Assembly (NCBI GenBank): GCA_034769895.1
Contig: CM068368.1
Coordinates: 688,897,877-688,961,876 of the forward strand
Direction: 5' to 3'
Source of the DNA: Magicicada septendecula
Lineage: Eukaryota; Arthropoda; Insecta; Hemiptera; Cicadidae
DNA length: 64,000 bases
Shown here: positions 47,948 through 60,214 of the stretch, piece by piece
Numbering within the stretch: position 1 is the stretch's first letter
Layout: every line of letters begins with the position of its first letter
Translations under genes and position numbers: made by a program
Notes under the pieces: generated by a model
What the model saw: the letters and a program-made list of their open reading frames with translations, nothing else
What the model was told of the DNA's origin: nothing
The model's database searches: none

Positions 47948-48346
47948 TCAGCCTCCATCGTCAAAAATTAGTCTGGTCTTTATGTAACACTTTTCAATTT
48001 TATTGATACGCCACATATGGTTATTTCTTGTTTTATAACCACAAGAACTTATTTTTTCCATTGTACCAAAACAATAATCTATAGGGTTACCCCCCAAAAT
48101 TATCTTATCATAAATCAAGTTGACATCAGTATTATTTGTAAAGTCTCCGTCAGTGTTTTTTGTTATTACCATTGCATTATTATTACCATATTCTGCTACT
48201 ATAGGTTCATTAACAGGCAAATATTTGTCATCAATATACACATTGTTTGTCACACAAGGTATGTTTATAATTCTACCAGTTCTCTCACTATTTAAACTCT
48301 GTATTAACTCTTCATAATCTCTCTTCCCCTTAAATATTTCTACCAT
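47948..48346 (-). CDS. ORF2, 132 aa, unknown (U13)
   Basis: I15, E21, I27 and P48, the left-half type found again among right-half units, plus a private R107. An eight-repeat TC/GA run leaves the frame open to 48382. Intact. Confidence 0.55.
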   Translation of the reverse strand: MVEIFKGKRDYEELIQSLNSERTGRIINIPCVTNNVYIDDKYLPVNEPIVAEYGNNNAMVITKNTDGDFTNNTDVNLIYDKIILGGNPIDYCFGTMEKISSCGYKTRNNHMWRINKIEKCYIKTRLIFDDGG

Positions 48347-49211
48347 TCTCTCTCTCTCTCTCATAATCACTTTCATCACCACAACATTTCATAATCTCAC
48401 TCCATCCAGAGGGCAACACAACATTATTACAACATCTGGCTTTACCAGATACACAAAAATAATTTCTTTGACATTTAAAAGACCTTTTGTCTTCTACAAA
48501 AACTAACGAGGAACCTTTGTCCTCCAACACTACTGGTGAAACCTTTTCTTCACCTATCTCACAAGAAAAATTTGCCCTCTTTTCACCCTCTACACTTAAA
48601 CGGTCTTCACACTCTCTCTTATTCTCATAGGCATTTGGTAACAACACATCATTACTAAACTCTACTTCAACAAAATCTTCCTTATCACTCTCAACATTAA
48701 TCTCCTTGTTCTCTACTACCACGTTTTTACACATATCATTATAATTCTGATTTGTTTTACATTCAAAATTTTCGATTACCTTTTGTATTTGTTTATCAAT
48801 TTTTTCTGACACTTGTTCTTTAATAGTGTTGAAACATTCATCCATCTCATTTAGACGTTTATTCATACTGATTTCGAACTTAACATTTTGTGTATTCATT
48901 TCACATAAACGCTTATCAAATTTTTGGTCAATATTATTTATGTCACCCTTTAACTCATGGAATTTGCTATTAATTGTATTAAATTTAACATCATAATCAC
49001 TCTTCTGTTCATTGAAAAGCAATTGCATCATTTTTATCATATCATTATCCTCAGATTGTTTATTTTTATTCATTACGGGTGGGGTTACCTGAATCCCTGA
49101 GTCATCTATTTCATCTGACTTACTTGATTCTCTATTTTGAACTGGGATTGGGGTCGAATGGACCTCCAACTCACTCATGACCGTTGATTCGGTCAAACTA
49201 TTATTTTCCAT
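48330..49211 (-). CDS. ORF1, gag-like coiled-coil protein, 293-aa variant form (U13)
   Basis: Open throughout with the ENGRNI C-terminus. It has private changes E14 and Y73, and five missense changes packed in 47 bp (48602, 48620, 48629, 48638, 48648): D188, P192, Y195, K198 and R204. Confidence 0.6.
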   Translation of the reverse strand: MENNSLTESTVMSELEVHSTPIPVQNRESSKSDEIDDSGIQVTPPVMNKNKQSEDNDMIKMMQLLFNEQKSDYDVKFNTINSKFHELKGDINNIDQKFDKRLCEMNTQNVKFEISMNKRLNEMDECFNTIKEQVSEKIDKQIQKVIENFECKTNQNYNDMCKNVVVENKEINVESDKEDFVEVEFSNDVLLPNAYENKRECEDRLSVEGEKRANFSCEIGEEKVSPVVLEDKGSSLVFVEDKRSFKCQRNYFCVSGKARCCNNVVLPSGWSEIMKCCGDESDYERERENGRNI

Positions 49212-49376
49212 TTTTGTTTTATATTATTTTTACATATATAAATATGCCCGGTTTTGCTTTCACAGTCTACAATTTACAACCTCGCCCCACTCCCAAATAA
49301 CCCGTTCTGCAGCTTAATTATGTCTGGCGAATATACGTTATAAACCCTATACTCGAGTCCCTGTTCGGGCGCCATT

Positions 49377-50496
49377 TGTAACTACTCACTTAATTCCTAT
49401 TAATAATTAATTCTTACCTTAGGGTTTTTCCCAGAGTCGTACAGACGAAACTGCTGCAGAAAGGATTATTCGAGATACAAGGGGTAAAGACCAAATACAC
49501 AGTTTGTGCTAAAACAAATTGCCTCTGGTTTATTATGCAAAATAACTACTTCGTCTCTCTTTCATGACATTTAAAATTCTTATTTCTTTTCGTTAGATTA
49601 AATACTCGTTGAATGAGTAACAATTTGTAAAAATCAAACAAAGTAACAAAATGAATATTTCTTAATTAACTAGCTTATGACAACTATGGTATACCACAAC
49701 TATTTATTTTTAGCAATGAACCAATATGTGATGTAGCCACACACTCACACACATTCGTTCTTTGACTTTGTCGTTCTATTTAAACCCCACTTTGAGATCT
49801 CTGAGGTACATTTAAGATTTACAATTTATTTATGTTGAATTATACTCTGGAGAAAAAGGTAAAATGATATTGGTTAAAACTCAGTTAATACTTAACGTCT
49901 GAAGAACTCCGCTGTTTTGCACTTCTGCTGTGAATGCACTGGTTTTTTTTTTCTTTGGTTAACACACCATAAATTAGTTTTGACACTGTTTACCCGCGGG
50001 TACTGTTATTGATTATTTCGTATTAGGTTGATGTATCACTATTATTTTAATCCACTTTAGAATAACATTTCTTTTTATTTTGTCGGCCGACATAAATTTT
50101 CGAACACTTAGCTCGTTTAGGTTGACCGCGCGGCCATGAGTTGCAACTGGAACTCGGCCGCACGTTTTACTGTTTGTACAACTTTTAACACTGTTAATGC
50201 GTTGAAAGATAGGCCTACTCTTAATTACGGCCTATCTTGCACCCGAGGCCACCGTTTGAATTTAAATCACCAACTTTACTGTCTGATGCTGCTTACTACT
50301 GTTCACTCTCTGATGACAAACTGCATACTGTGATTCACAAAAAGCCTGCTGCTGGGCCGGGTACGCAATATGTCTGGGCAATTGTTTAGGCTAACTGTAT
50401 GTAGGTTGTACTGGGGCTCCTCACAGGTGAAAGTTAACAATTTATTAATTACTGAATTAAAATTAAAACTGGATCACACACTTCTGTACCGTTACA
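49377..50496 (-). repeat. LTR between U13 and U14, 1,120 bp
   Basis: Complete LTR; primer-binding site at 49357-49374, G7 tract at 50500-50506. It shares the CCAATATGTG variant with two LTRs further right. Confidence 0.95.
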
Positions 50497-51562
50497 ATAC
50501 CCCCCCAATAACAGGTTGAAGGCCGAAGCGTTCAAACTCTTATTGCCTAAACCCTAAGAGGATCAGTGAGGATATGGCGCCGCAACCCCCCTGAGCACTC
50601 TACTAAAATCATGGGTTCTTACCCCCCTAGTCCGGCGACTGTGGCACATTCAATTAAAAAATCAACATACGGCCTTCCATCACTCCATATCCCACAACTG
50701 ATTTGTTTCCTCTTAGCCGTACTGGTTCATTGACAAAGCACTGGCTCATTTTTTATTATAAAATATCTCTTAACCCTAGAAAATAGTATTAACAAAACAA
50801 TATAGGATATATACAATACAGGAGTACATATAAGTTCCAGTCAAAATGACGCATTAATTATACAGAATTGCATTTACACAGAATTTCCTTCAGTTTTCAA
50901 TTTTAAATGAATATTTTAATCATTATGTTTTTTTATCAATTATTTATTTTACCATTACAATCAAAATTCAGATCAAACTAGATTTAAAGTCATATTAAAA
51001 ATTATCTTTTCAATTTATTTAATTACCTTTCATTAAATTTAACTCATATTTTTTAATTAACAATTTCAAAATTAATTACATTTTTCAAAATGATCCGACA
51101 TAAAATATTACCTACATTATTCAAAAAATTTACATTCCTTTCTTCACATATGGAATTTCTTTTTATTTCATAATAGGATTTTCCTACTGGCAATGATTCA
51201 GCAGACTACAACACTTTTGTTATTGTCAACTCAGCTTCAACACCTCTGGCTGTAAACATTAGTCAAAACATACAACACACCTGTTTACATAAACGGTCGT
51301 CTGCCAGACTGGTGTTATAAACACTCCTTCAGTCTAAACATTCTGCTTACCTCACCTCTAACACCTGTACTGCACTTTTCAATTTTTTATAAATCTTTTA
51401 GTTAACAATTGTAATAATATAATAATTTTTATACAATTAATTTCACTATAATATATTTACAAATCTTTATCATTATTATTTCAGTTTTATCACACTTCAA
51501 TGTCCAAGGTTGCGAGGTCTGAACCGTAAAACAAAATATTTACAATTGTTCCTTTATGAAGT

Positions 51563-51961
51563 TCAGCCTCCATCGTCAAAAATTAGTCTGGTCTTTATGT
51601 AACACTTTTCAATTTTATTGATACGCCACATATGGTTATTTTTTGTTTTATAACCACAAGAACTTATTTTTTCCATTGTACCAAAACAATAATCTATAGG
51701 GTTACCCCCCAAAATTATCTTATCATAAATCAAGTTGACATCAGTATTATTTGTAAAGTCTCCGTCAGTGTTTTTTGTTATTACCATTGCATTATTATTA
51801 CCATATTCTGCTACTATAGGTTCATTAACAGGCAAATATTTGTCATCAATATACACATTGTTTGTCACACAAGGTATGTTTTTAATTCTACCAGTTCTCT
51901 TACTATTTAAACTCTGTATTAACTCTTCATAATCTCTCTTCCCCTTAAATATTTCTACCAT
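51563..51961 (-). CDS. ORF2, 132 aa, unknown (U14)
   Basis: Same protein as U11 and U16. Intact. Confidence 0.58.
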   Translation of the reverse strand: MVEIFKGKRDYEELIQSLNSKRTGRIKNIPCVTNNVYIDDKYLPVNEPIVAEYGNNNAMVITKNTDGDFTNNTDVNLIYDKIILGGNPIDYCFGTMEKISSCGYKTKNNHMWRINKIEKCYIKTRLIFDDGG

Positions 51962-52824
51962 TCCCTCTCTCTCTCATAATCACTTTCATCACCACAACAT
52001 TTCATAATCTCACTCCATCCAGAGGGCAACACAACATTATTACAACATCTGGCTTTACCAGATACACAAAAATAATTTCTTTGACATTTAAAAGACCTTT
52101 TGTCTTCTACAAAAACTAACGAGGAACCTTTGTCCTCCAACACTACTGGTGAAACCTTTTCTTCACCTATCTCACAAGAAAAATTTGCCCTCTTTTCACC
52201 TTCTACACTTAAACTGTCTTCACACTCTCTCTCATTCTCATCGGCATTTGCTAACAACACTTCATTACTAAACTCTACTTCAACAAAATCTTCCTTATCA
52301 CTCTCAACATTAATCTCCTTGTTCTCTACTACCACGTTTTTACACATATCATTATAATTCTGATTTGTTTTACATTCAAAATTTTCGATTACCTTTTGTA
52401 TTTGTTTATCAATTTTTTCTGACACTTGTTCTTTAATAGTGTTGAAACATTCATCCATCTCATTTAGACGTTTATTCATACTGATTTCGAACTTAACATT
52501 TTGTGTATTCATTTCACATAAACGCTTATCAAATTTTTGGTCAATATTATTTATGTCACCCTTTAACTCATGGAATTTGCTATTAATTGTATTAAATTTA
52601 ACATCAGAATCACTCTTCTGTTCATTGAAAAGCAATTGCATCATTTTTATCATATCATTATCCTCAGATTGTTTATTTTTATTCATTACGGGTGGGGTTA
52701 CCTGAATCCCTGAGTCATCTATTTCATCTGACTTACTTGATTCTCTATTTTGAACTGGGATTGGGGTCGAATGGACCTCCAACCCACTCATGACCGTTGA
52801 TTCGGTCAAACTATTATTTTCCAT
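51955..52824 (-). CDS. ORF1, gag-like coiled-coil protein (U14)
   Basis: Intact 289 aa with R119 and I273, same protein as U12. Confidence 0.63.
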   Translation of the reverse strand: MENNSLTESTVMSGLEVHSTPIPVQNRESSKSDEIDDSGIQVTPPVMNKNKQSEDNDMIKMMQLLFNEQKSDSDVKFNTINSKFHELKGDINNIDQKFDKRLCEMNTQNVKFEISMNKRLNEMDECFNTIKEQVSEKIDKQIQKVIENFECKTNQNYNDMCKNVVVENKEINVESDKEDFVEVEFSNEVLLANADENERECEDSLSVEGEKRANFSCEIGEEKVSPVVLEDKGSSLVFVEDKRSFKCQRNYFCVSGKARCCNNVVLPSGWSEIMKCCGDESDYEREREW

Positions 52825-52989
52825 TTTTGTTTTATATTATTTTTACATATATAAATATGCCCGGTTTTGCTTTCACAGTCTACAATTTACAACCTCGCCC
52901 CACTCCCAAATAACCCGTTCTGCAGCTTAATTAGGTCTGGCGAATATAGGTTATAAACCCTATACTCGAGTCCCTGTTCGGGCGCCATT

Positions 52990-54108
52990 TGTAACTACTC
53001 ACTTAATTCCTATTAATAATTAATTCTTACCTTAGGGTTTTTCCCAGAGTCGTACAGACGAAACTGCTGCAGAAAGGATTATTCGAGATACAAGGGGTAA
53101 AGATCAAATACACAGTTTGTGCTAAAACAAATTGCCTCTGGTTTATTATGCAAAATAACTACTTCGTCTCTCTTTCATGACATTTAAAATTCTTATTTCT
53201 TTTCGTTAGATTAAATACTCGTTGAATGAGTAACAATTTGTAAAAATCAAACAAAGTAACAAAATGAATATTTCTTAATTAACTAGCTTATGACAACTAT
53301 GGTATACCACAACTATTTATTTTTAGCAATGAACCAATATGTGATGTAGCCACACACTCACACACATTCGTTCTTTGAATTTGTCGTTCTATTTAAACCC
53401 CACTTTGAGATCTCTGAGGTACATTTAAGATTTACAATTTATTTATGTTGAATTATACTCTGGAGAAAAAGGTAAAATGATATTGGTTAAAACTCAGTTA
53501 ATACTTAACGTCTGAAGAACTCCGCTGTTTTGCACTTCTGCTGTGAATGCACTGGTTTTTTTTTCTTTGGTTAACACACCATAAATTAGTTTTGACACTG
53601 TTTACCCGCGGGTACTGTTATTGATTATTTCGTATTAGGTTGATGTATCACTATTATTTTAATCCACTTTAGAATAACATTTCTTTTTATTTTGTCGGCC
53701 GACATAAATTTTCGAACACTTAGCTCGTTTAGGTTGACCGCGCGGCCATGAGTTGCAACTGGAACTCGGCCGCACGTTTTACTGTTTGTACAACTTTTAA
53801 CACTGTTAATGCGTTGAAAGATAGGCCTACTCTTAATTACGGCCTATCTTGCACCCGAGGCCACCGTTTGAATTTAAATCACCAACTTTACTGTCTGATG
53901 CTGCTTACTACTGTTCACTCTCTGATGACAAACTGCATACTGTGATTCACAAAAAGCCTGCTGCTGGGCCGGGTACGCAATATGTCTGGGCAATTGTTTA
54001 GGCTAACTGTATGTAGGTTGTACTGGGGCTCCTCACAGGTGAAAGTTAACAATTTATTAATTACTGAATTAAAATTAAAACTGGATCACACACTTCTGTA
54101 CCGTTACA
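52990..54108 (-). repeat. LTR between U14 and U15, 1,119 bp
   Basis: Complete LTR, one T shorter in the T-run near 53560; primer-binding site at 52970-52987, G7 tract at 54112-54118. Confidence 0.95.
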
Positions 54109-55174
54109 ATACCCCCCCAATAACAGGTTGAAGGCCGAAGCGTTCAAACTCTTATTGCCTAAACCCTAAGAGGATCAGTGAGGATATGGCGCCGCAACCC
54201 CCCTGAGCACTCTACTAAAATCATGGGTTCTTACCCCCCTAGTCCGGCGACTGTGGCACATTCAATTAAAAAATCAACATACGGCCTTCCATCACTCCAT
54301 ATCCCACAACTGATTTGTTTCCTCTTAGCCGTACTGGTTCATTGACAAAGCACTGGCTCATTTTTTATTATAAAATATCTCTTAACCCTAGAAAATGGTA
54401 TTAACAAAACAATATAGGATATATACAATACAGGAGTACATATAAGTTCCAGTCAAAATGACGCATTAATTATACAGAATTGCATTTACACAGAATTTCC
54501 TTCAGTTTTCAATTTTAAATGAATATTTTAATCATTATGTTTTTTTATCAATTATTTATTTTACCATTACAATCAAAATTCAGATCAAACTAGATTTAAA
54601 GTCATATTAAAAATTATCTTTTCAATTTATTTAATTACCTTTCATTAAATTTAACTCATATTTTTTAATTAACAATTTCAAAATTAATTACATTTTTCAA
54701 AATGATCCGACATAAAATATTACCTACATTATTCAAAAAATTTACATTCCTTTCTTCACATATGGAATTTCTTTTTATTTCATAATAGGATTTTCCTACT
54801 GGCAATGATTCAGCAGACTACAACACTTTTGTTATTGTCAACTCAGCTTCAACACCTCTGGCTGTAAACATTAGTCAAAACATACAACACACCTGTTTAC
54901 ATAAACGGTCGTCTGCCAGACTGGTGTTATAAACACTCCTTCAGTCTAAACATTCTGCTTACCTCACCTCTAACACCTGTACTGCACTTTTCAATTTTTT
55001 ATAAATCTTTTAGTTTACAATTGTAATAATATAATAATTTTTATACAATTAATTTCACTATAATATATTTACAAATCTTTATCATTATTATTTCAGTTTT
55101 ATCACACTTCAATGTCCAAGGTTGCGAGGTCTGAACCGTAAAACAAAATATTTACAATTGTTCCTTTATGAAGT

Positions 55175-55573
55175 TCAGCCTCCATCGTCAAAAATTAGTC
55201 TGGTCTTTATGTAACACTTTTCAATTTTATTGATACGCCACATATGGTTATTTTTTGTTTTATAACCACAAGAACTTATTTTTTCCATTGTACCAAAACA
55301 ATAATCTATAGGGTTACCCCCCAAAATTATCTTATCATAAATCAAGTTGACATCAGTATTATTTGTAAAGTCTCCGTCAGTGTTTTTTGTTATTACCATT
55401 GCATTATTATTACCATATTCTGCTACTATAGGTTCATTAACAGGCAAATATTTGTCATCAATATACACATTGTTTGTCACACAAGGTATGTTTTTAATTC
55501 TACCAGTTCTCTTACTATTTAAACTCTGTATTAAATCTTCATAATCTCTCTTCCCCTTAAATATTTCTACCAT
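55175..55573 (-). CDS. ORF2, 132 aa, unknown (U15)
   Basis: As U11 with a private D13. Intact. Confidence 0.57.
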   Translation of the reverse strand: MVEIFKGKRDYEDLIQSLNSKRTGRIKNIPCVTNNVYIDDKYLPVNEPIVAEYGNNNAMVITKNTDGDFTNNTDVNLIYDKIILGGNPIDYCFGTMEKISSCGYKTKNNHMWRINKIEKCYIKTRLIFDDGG

Positions 55574-56436
55574 TCTCTCCCTCTCTCATAATCACTTTCA
55601 TCACCACAACATTTCATAATCTCACTCCATCCAGAGGGCAACACAACATTATTACAACATCTGGCTTTACCAGATACACAAAAATAATTTCTTTGACATT
55701 TAAAAGACCTTTTGTCTTCTACAAAAACTAACGAGGAACCTTTGTCCTCCAACACTACTGGTGAAACCTTTTCTTCACCTATCTCACAAGAAAAATTTGC
55801 CCTCTTTTCACCTTCTACACTTAAACTGTCTTCACACTCTCTCTCATTCTCATCGGCATTTGCTAACAACACTTCATTACTAAACTCTACTTCAACAAAA
55901 TCTTCCTTATCACTCTCAACATTAATCTCCTTGTTCTCTACTACCACGTTTTTACACATATCATTATAATTCTGATTTGTTTTACATTCAAAATTTTCGA
56001 TTACCTTTTGTATTTGTTTATCAATTTTTTCTGACACTTGTTCTTTAATAGTGTTGAAACATTCATCCATCTCATTTAGACGTTTATTCATACTGATTTC
56101 GAACTTAACATTTTGTGTATTCATTTCACATAAACGCTTATCAAATTTTTGGTCAATATTATTTATATCACCCTTTAACTCATGGAATTTGCTATTAATT
56201 GTATTAAATTTAACATCAGAATCACTCTTCTGTTCATTGAAAAGCAATTGCATCATTTTTATCATATCATTATCCTCAGATTGTTTATTTTTATTCATTA
56301 CGGGTGGGGTTACCTGAATCCCTGAGTCATCTATTTCATCTGACTTACTTGATTCTCTATTTTGAACTGGGATTGGGGTCGAATGGACCTCCAACCCACT
56401 CATGACCGTTGATTCGGTCAAACTATTATTTTCCAT
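55567..56436 (-). CDS. ORF1, gag-like coiled-coil protein (U15)
   Basis: Intact 289 aa with R119, I273 and a private G286 in the GA-run that encodes the C-terminus. Confidence 0.63.
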   Translation of the reverse strand: MENNSLTESTVMSGLEVHSTPIPVQNRESSKSDEIDDSGIQVTPPVMNKNKQSEDNDMIKMMQLLFNEQKSDSDVKFNTINSKFHELKGDINNIDQKFDKRLCEMNTQNVKFEISMNKRLNEMDECFNTIKEQVSEKIDKQIQKVIENFECKTNQNYNDMCKNVVVENKEINVESDKEDFVEVEFSNEVLLANADENERECEDSLSVEGEKRANFSCEIGEEKVSPVVLEDKGSSLVFVEDKRSFKCQRNYFCVSGKARCCNNVVLPSGWSEIMKCCGDESDYERGREW

Positions 56437-56601
56437 TTTTGTTTTATATTATTTTTACATATATAAATATGCCCGGTTTTGCTTTCACAGTCTACAATTT
56501 ACAACCTCGCCCCACTCCCAAATAACCCGTTCTGCAGCTTAATTATGTCTGGCGAATATACGTTATAAACCCTATACTCGAGTCCCTGTTCGGGCGCCAT
56601 T

Positions 56602-57721
56602 TGTAACTACTCACTTAATTCCTATTAATAATTAATTCTTACCTTAGGGTTTTTCCCAGAGTCGTACAGACGAAACTGCTGCAGAAAGGATTATTCGAGA
56701 TACAAGGGGTAAAGATCAAATACACAGTTTGTGCTAAAACAAATTGCCTCTGGTTTATTATGCAAAATAACTACTTCGTCTCTCTTTCATGACATTTAAA
56801 ATTCTTATTTCTTTTCGTTAGATTAAATACTCGTTGAATGAGTAACAATTTGTAAAAATCAAACAAAGTAACAAAATGAATATTTCTTAATGAACTAGCT
56901 TATGACAACTATGGTATACCACAACTATTTATTTTTAGCAATGAACCAATACGTGATGTAGCCACACACTCACACACATTCGTTCTTTGACTTTGTCGTT
57001 CTATTTAAACCCCACTTTGAGATCTCTGAGGTACATTTAAGATTTACAATTTATTTATGTTGAATTATACTCTGGAGAAAAAGGTAAAATGATATTGGTT
57101 AAAACTCAGTTAATAGTTAACGTCTGAAGAACTCCGCTGTTTTGCACTTCTGCTGTGAATGCACTGGTTTTTTTTTTCTTTGGTTAACACACCATAAATT
57201 AGTTTTGACACTGTTTACCCGCGGGTACTGTTATTGATTATTTCGTATTAGGTTGATGTATCACTATTATTTTAATCCACTTTAGAATAACATTTCTTTT
57301 TATTTTGTCGGCCGACATAAATTTTCGAACACTTAGCTCGTTTAGGTTGACCGCGCGGCCATGAGTTGCAACTGGAACTCGGCCGCACGTTTTACTGTTT
57401 GTACAACTTTTAACACTGTTAATGCGTTGAAAGATAGGCCTACTCTTAATTACGGCCTATCTTGCACCCGAGGCCACCGTTTGAATTTAAATCACCAACT
57501 TTACTGTCTGATGCTGCTTACTACTGTTCACTCTCTGATGACAAACTGCATACTGTGATTCACAAAAAGCCTGCTGCTGGGCCGGGTACGCAATATGTCT
57601 GGGCAATTGTTTAGGCTAACTGTATGTAGGTTGTACTGGGGCTCCTCACAGGTGAAAGTTAACAATTTATTAATTACTGAATTAAAATTAAAACTGGATC
57701 ACACACTTCTGTACCGTTACA
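56602..57721 (-). repeat. LTR between U15 and U16, 1,120 bp
   Basis: Complete LTR; primer-binding site at 56582-56599, G7 tract at 57725-57731. Confidence 0.95.
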
Positions 57722-58787
57722 ATACCCCCCCAATAACAGGTTGAAGGCCGAAGCGTTCAAACTCTTATTGCCTAAACCCTAAGAGGATCAGTGAGGATAT
57801 GGCGCCGCAACCCCCCTGAGCACTCTACTAAAATCATGGGTTCTTACCCCCCTAGTCCGGCGACTGTGGCACATTCAATTAAAAAATCAACATACGGCCT
57901 TCCATCACTCCATATCCCACAACTGATTTGTTTCCTCTTAGCCGTACTGGTTCATTGACAAAGCACTGGCTCATTTTTTATTATAAAATATCTCTTAACC
58001 CTAGAAAATAGTATTAACAAAACAATATAGGATATATACAATACAGGAGTACATATAAGTTCCAGTCAAAATGACGCATTAATTATACAGAATTGCATTT
58101 ACACAGAATTTCCTTCAGTTTTCAATTTTAAATGAATATTTTAATCATTATGTTTTTTTATCAATTATTTATTTTACCATTACAATCAAAATTCAGATCA
58201 AACTAGATTTAAAGTCATATTAAAAATTATCTTTTCAATTTATTTAATTACCTTTCATTAAATTTAACTCATATTTTTTAATTAACAATTTCAAAATTAA
58301 TTACATTTTTCAAAATGATCCGACATAAAATATTACCTACATTATTCAAAAAATTTACATTCCTTTCTTCACATATGGAATTTCTTTTTATTTCATAATA
58401 GGATTTTCCTACTGGCAATGATTCAGCAGACTACAACACTTTTGTTATTGTCAACTCAGCTTCAACACCTCTGGCTGTAAACATTAGTCAAAACATACAA
58501 CACACCTGTTTACATAAACGGTCGTCTGCCAGACTGGTGTTATAAACACTCCTTCAGTCTAAACATTCTGCTTACCTCACCTCTAACACCTGTACTGCAC
58601 TTTTCAATTTTTTATAAATCTTTTAGTTAACAATTGTAATAATATAATAATTTTTATACAATTAATTTCACTATAATATATTTACAAATCTTTATCATTA
58701 TTATTTCAGTTTTATCACACTTCAATGTCCAAGGTTGCGAGGTCTGAACCGTAAAACAAAATATTTACAATTGTTCCTTTATGAAGT

Positions 58788-59186
58788 TCAGCCTCCATCG
58801 TCAAAAATTAGTCTGGTCTTTATGTAACACTTTTCAATTTTATTGATACGCCACATATGGTTATTTTTTGTTTTATAACCACAAGAACTTATTTTTTCCA
58901 TTGTACCAAAACAATAATCTATAGGGTTACCCCCCAAAATTATCTTATCATAAATCAAGTTGACATCAGTATTATTTGTAAAGTCTCCGTCAGTGTTTTT
59001 TGTTATTACCATTGCATTATTATTACCATATTCTGCTACTATAGGTTCATTAACAGGCAAATATTTGTCATCAATATACACATTGTTTGTCACACAAGGT
59101 ATGTTTTTAATTCTACCAGTTCTCTTACTATTTAAACTCTGTATTAACTCTTCATAATCTCTCTTCCCCTTAAATATTTCTACCAT
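58788..59186 (-). CDS. ORF2, 132 aa, unknown (U16)
   Basis: Same protein as U11 and U14. Intact. Confidence 0.58.
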   Translation of the reverse strand: MVEIFKGKRDYEELIQSLNSKRTGRIKNIPCVTNNVYIDDKYLPVNEPIVAEYGNNNAMVITKNTDGDFTNNTDVNLIYDKIILGGNPIDYCFGTMEKISSCGYKTKNNHMWRINKIEKCYIKTRLIFDDGG

Positions 59187-60049
59187 TCCCTCTCTCTCTC
59201 ATAATCACTTTCATCACCACAACATTTCATAATCTCACTCCATCCAGAGGGCAACACAACATTATTACAACATCTGGCTTTACCAGATACACAAAAATAA
59301 TTTCTTTGACATTTAAAAGACCTTTTGTCTTCTACAAAAACTAACGAGGAACCTTTGTCCTCCAACACTACTGGTGAAACCTTTTCTTCACCTATCTCAC
59401 AAGAAAAATTTGCCCTCTTTTCACCTTCTACACTTAAACTGTCTTCACACTCTCTCTCATTCTCATCGGCATTTGCTAACAACACTTCATTACTAAACTC
59501 TACTTCAACAAAATCTTCCTTATCACTCTCAACATTAATCTCATTGTTCTCTACTACCACGTTTTTACACATATCATTATAATTCTGATTTGTTTTACAT
59601 TCAAAATTTTCGATTACCTTTTGTATTTGTTTATCAATTTTTTCTGACACTTGTTCTTTAATAGTGTTGAAACATTCATCCATCTCATTTAGACGTTTAT
59701 TCATACTGATTTCGAACTTAACATTTTGTGTATTCATTTCACATAAACGCTTATCAAATTTTTGGTCAATATTATTTATGTCACCCTTTAACTCATGGAA
59801 TTTGCTATTAATTGTATTAAATTTAACATCAGAATCACTCTTCTGTTCATTGAAAAGCAATTGCATCATTTTTATCATATCATTATCCTCAGATTGTTTA
59901 TTTTTATTCATTACGGGTGGGGTTACCTGAATCCCTGAGTCATCTATTTCATCTGACTTACTTGATTCTCTATTTTGAACTGGGATTGGGGTCGAATGGA
60001 CCTCCAACCCACTCATGACCGTTGATTCGGTCAAACTATTATTTTCCAT
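59180..60049 (-). CDS. ORF1, gag-like coiled-coil protein (U16)
   Basis: Intact 289 aa with R119, I273 and a private N169. Confidence 0.63.
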   Translation of the reverse strand: MENNSLTESTVMSGLEVHSTPIPVQNRESSKSDEIDDSGIQVTPPVMNKNKQSEDNDMIKMMQLLFNEQKSDSDVKFNTINSKFHELKGDINNIDQKFDKRLCEMNTQNVKFEISMNKRLNEMDECFNTIKEQVSEKIDKQIQKVIENFECKTNQNYNDMCKNVVVENNEINVESDKEDFVEVEFSNEVLLANADENERECEDSLSVEGEKRANFSCEIGEEKVSPVVLEDKGSSLVFVEDKRSFKCQRNYFCVSGKARCCNNVVLPSGWSEIMKCCGDESDYEREREW

Positions 60050-60214
60050 TTTTGTTTTATATTATTTTTACATATATAAATATGCCCGGTTTTGCTTTCA
60101 CAGTCTACAATTTACAACCTCGCCCCACTCCCAAATAACCCGTTCTGCAGCTTAATTAGGTCTGGCGAATATAGGTTATAAACCCTATACTCGAGTCCCT
60201 GTTCGGGCGCCATT

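Noticed and set aside
14981..49376. Four-unit higher-order repeat (U5, U9 and U13 share the eight-repeat GA allele)
   Set aside because: The units between them (U6-U8, U10-U12) do not match each other in the same register, and U1 and U17 lack the allele. The spacing looks coincidental or due to conversion.
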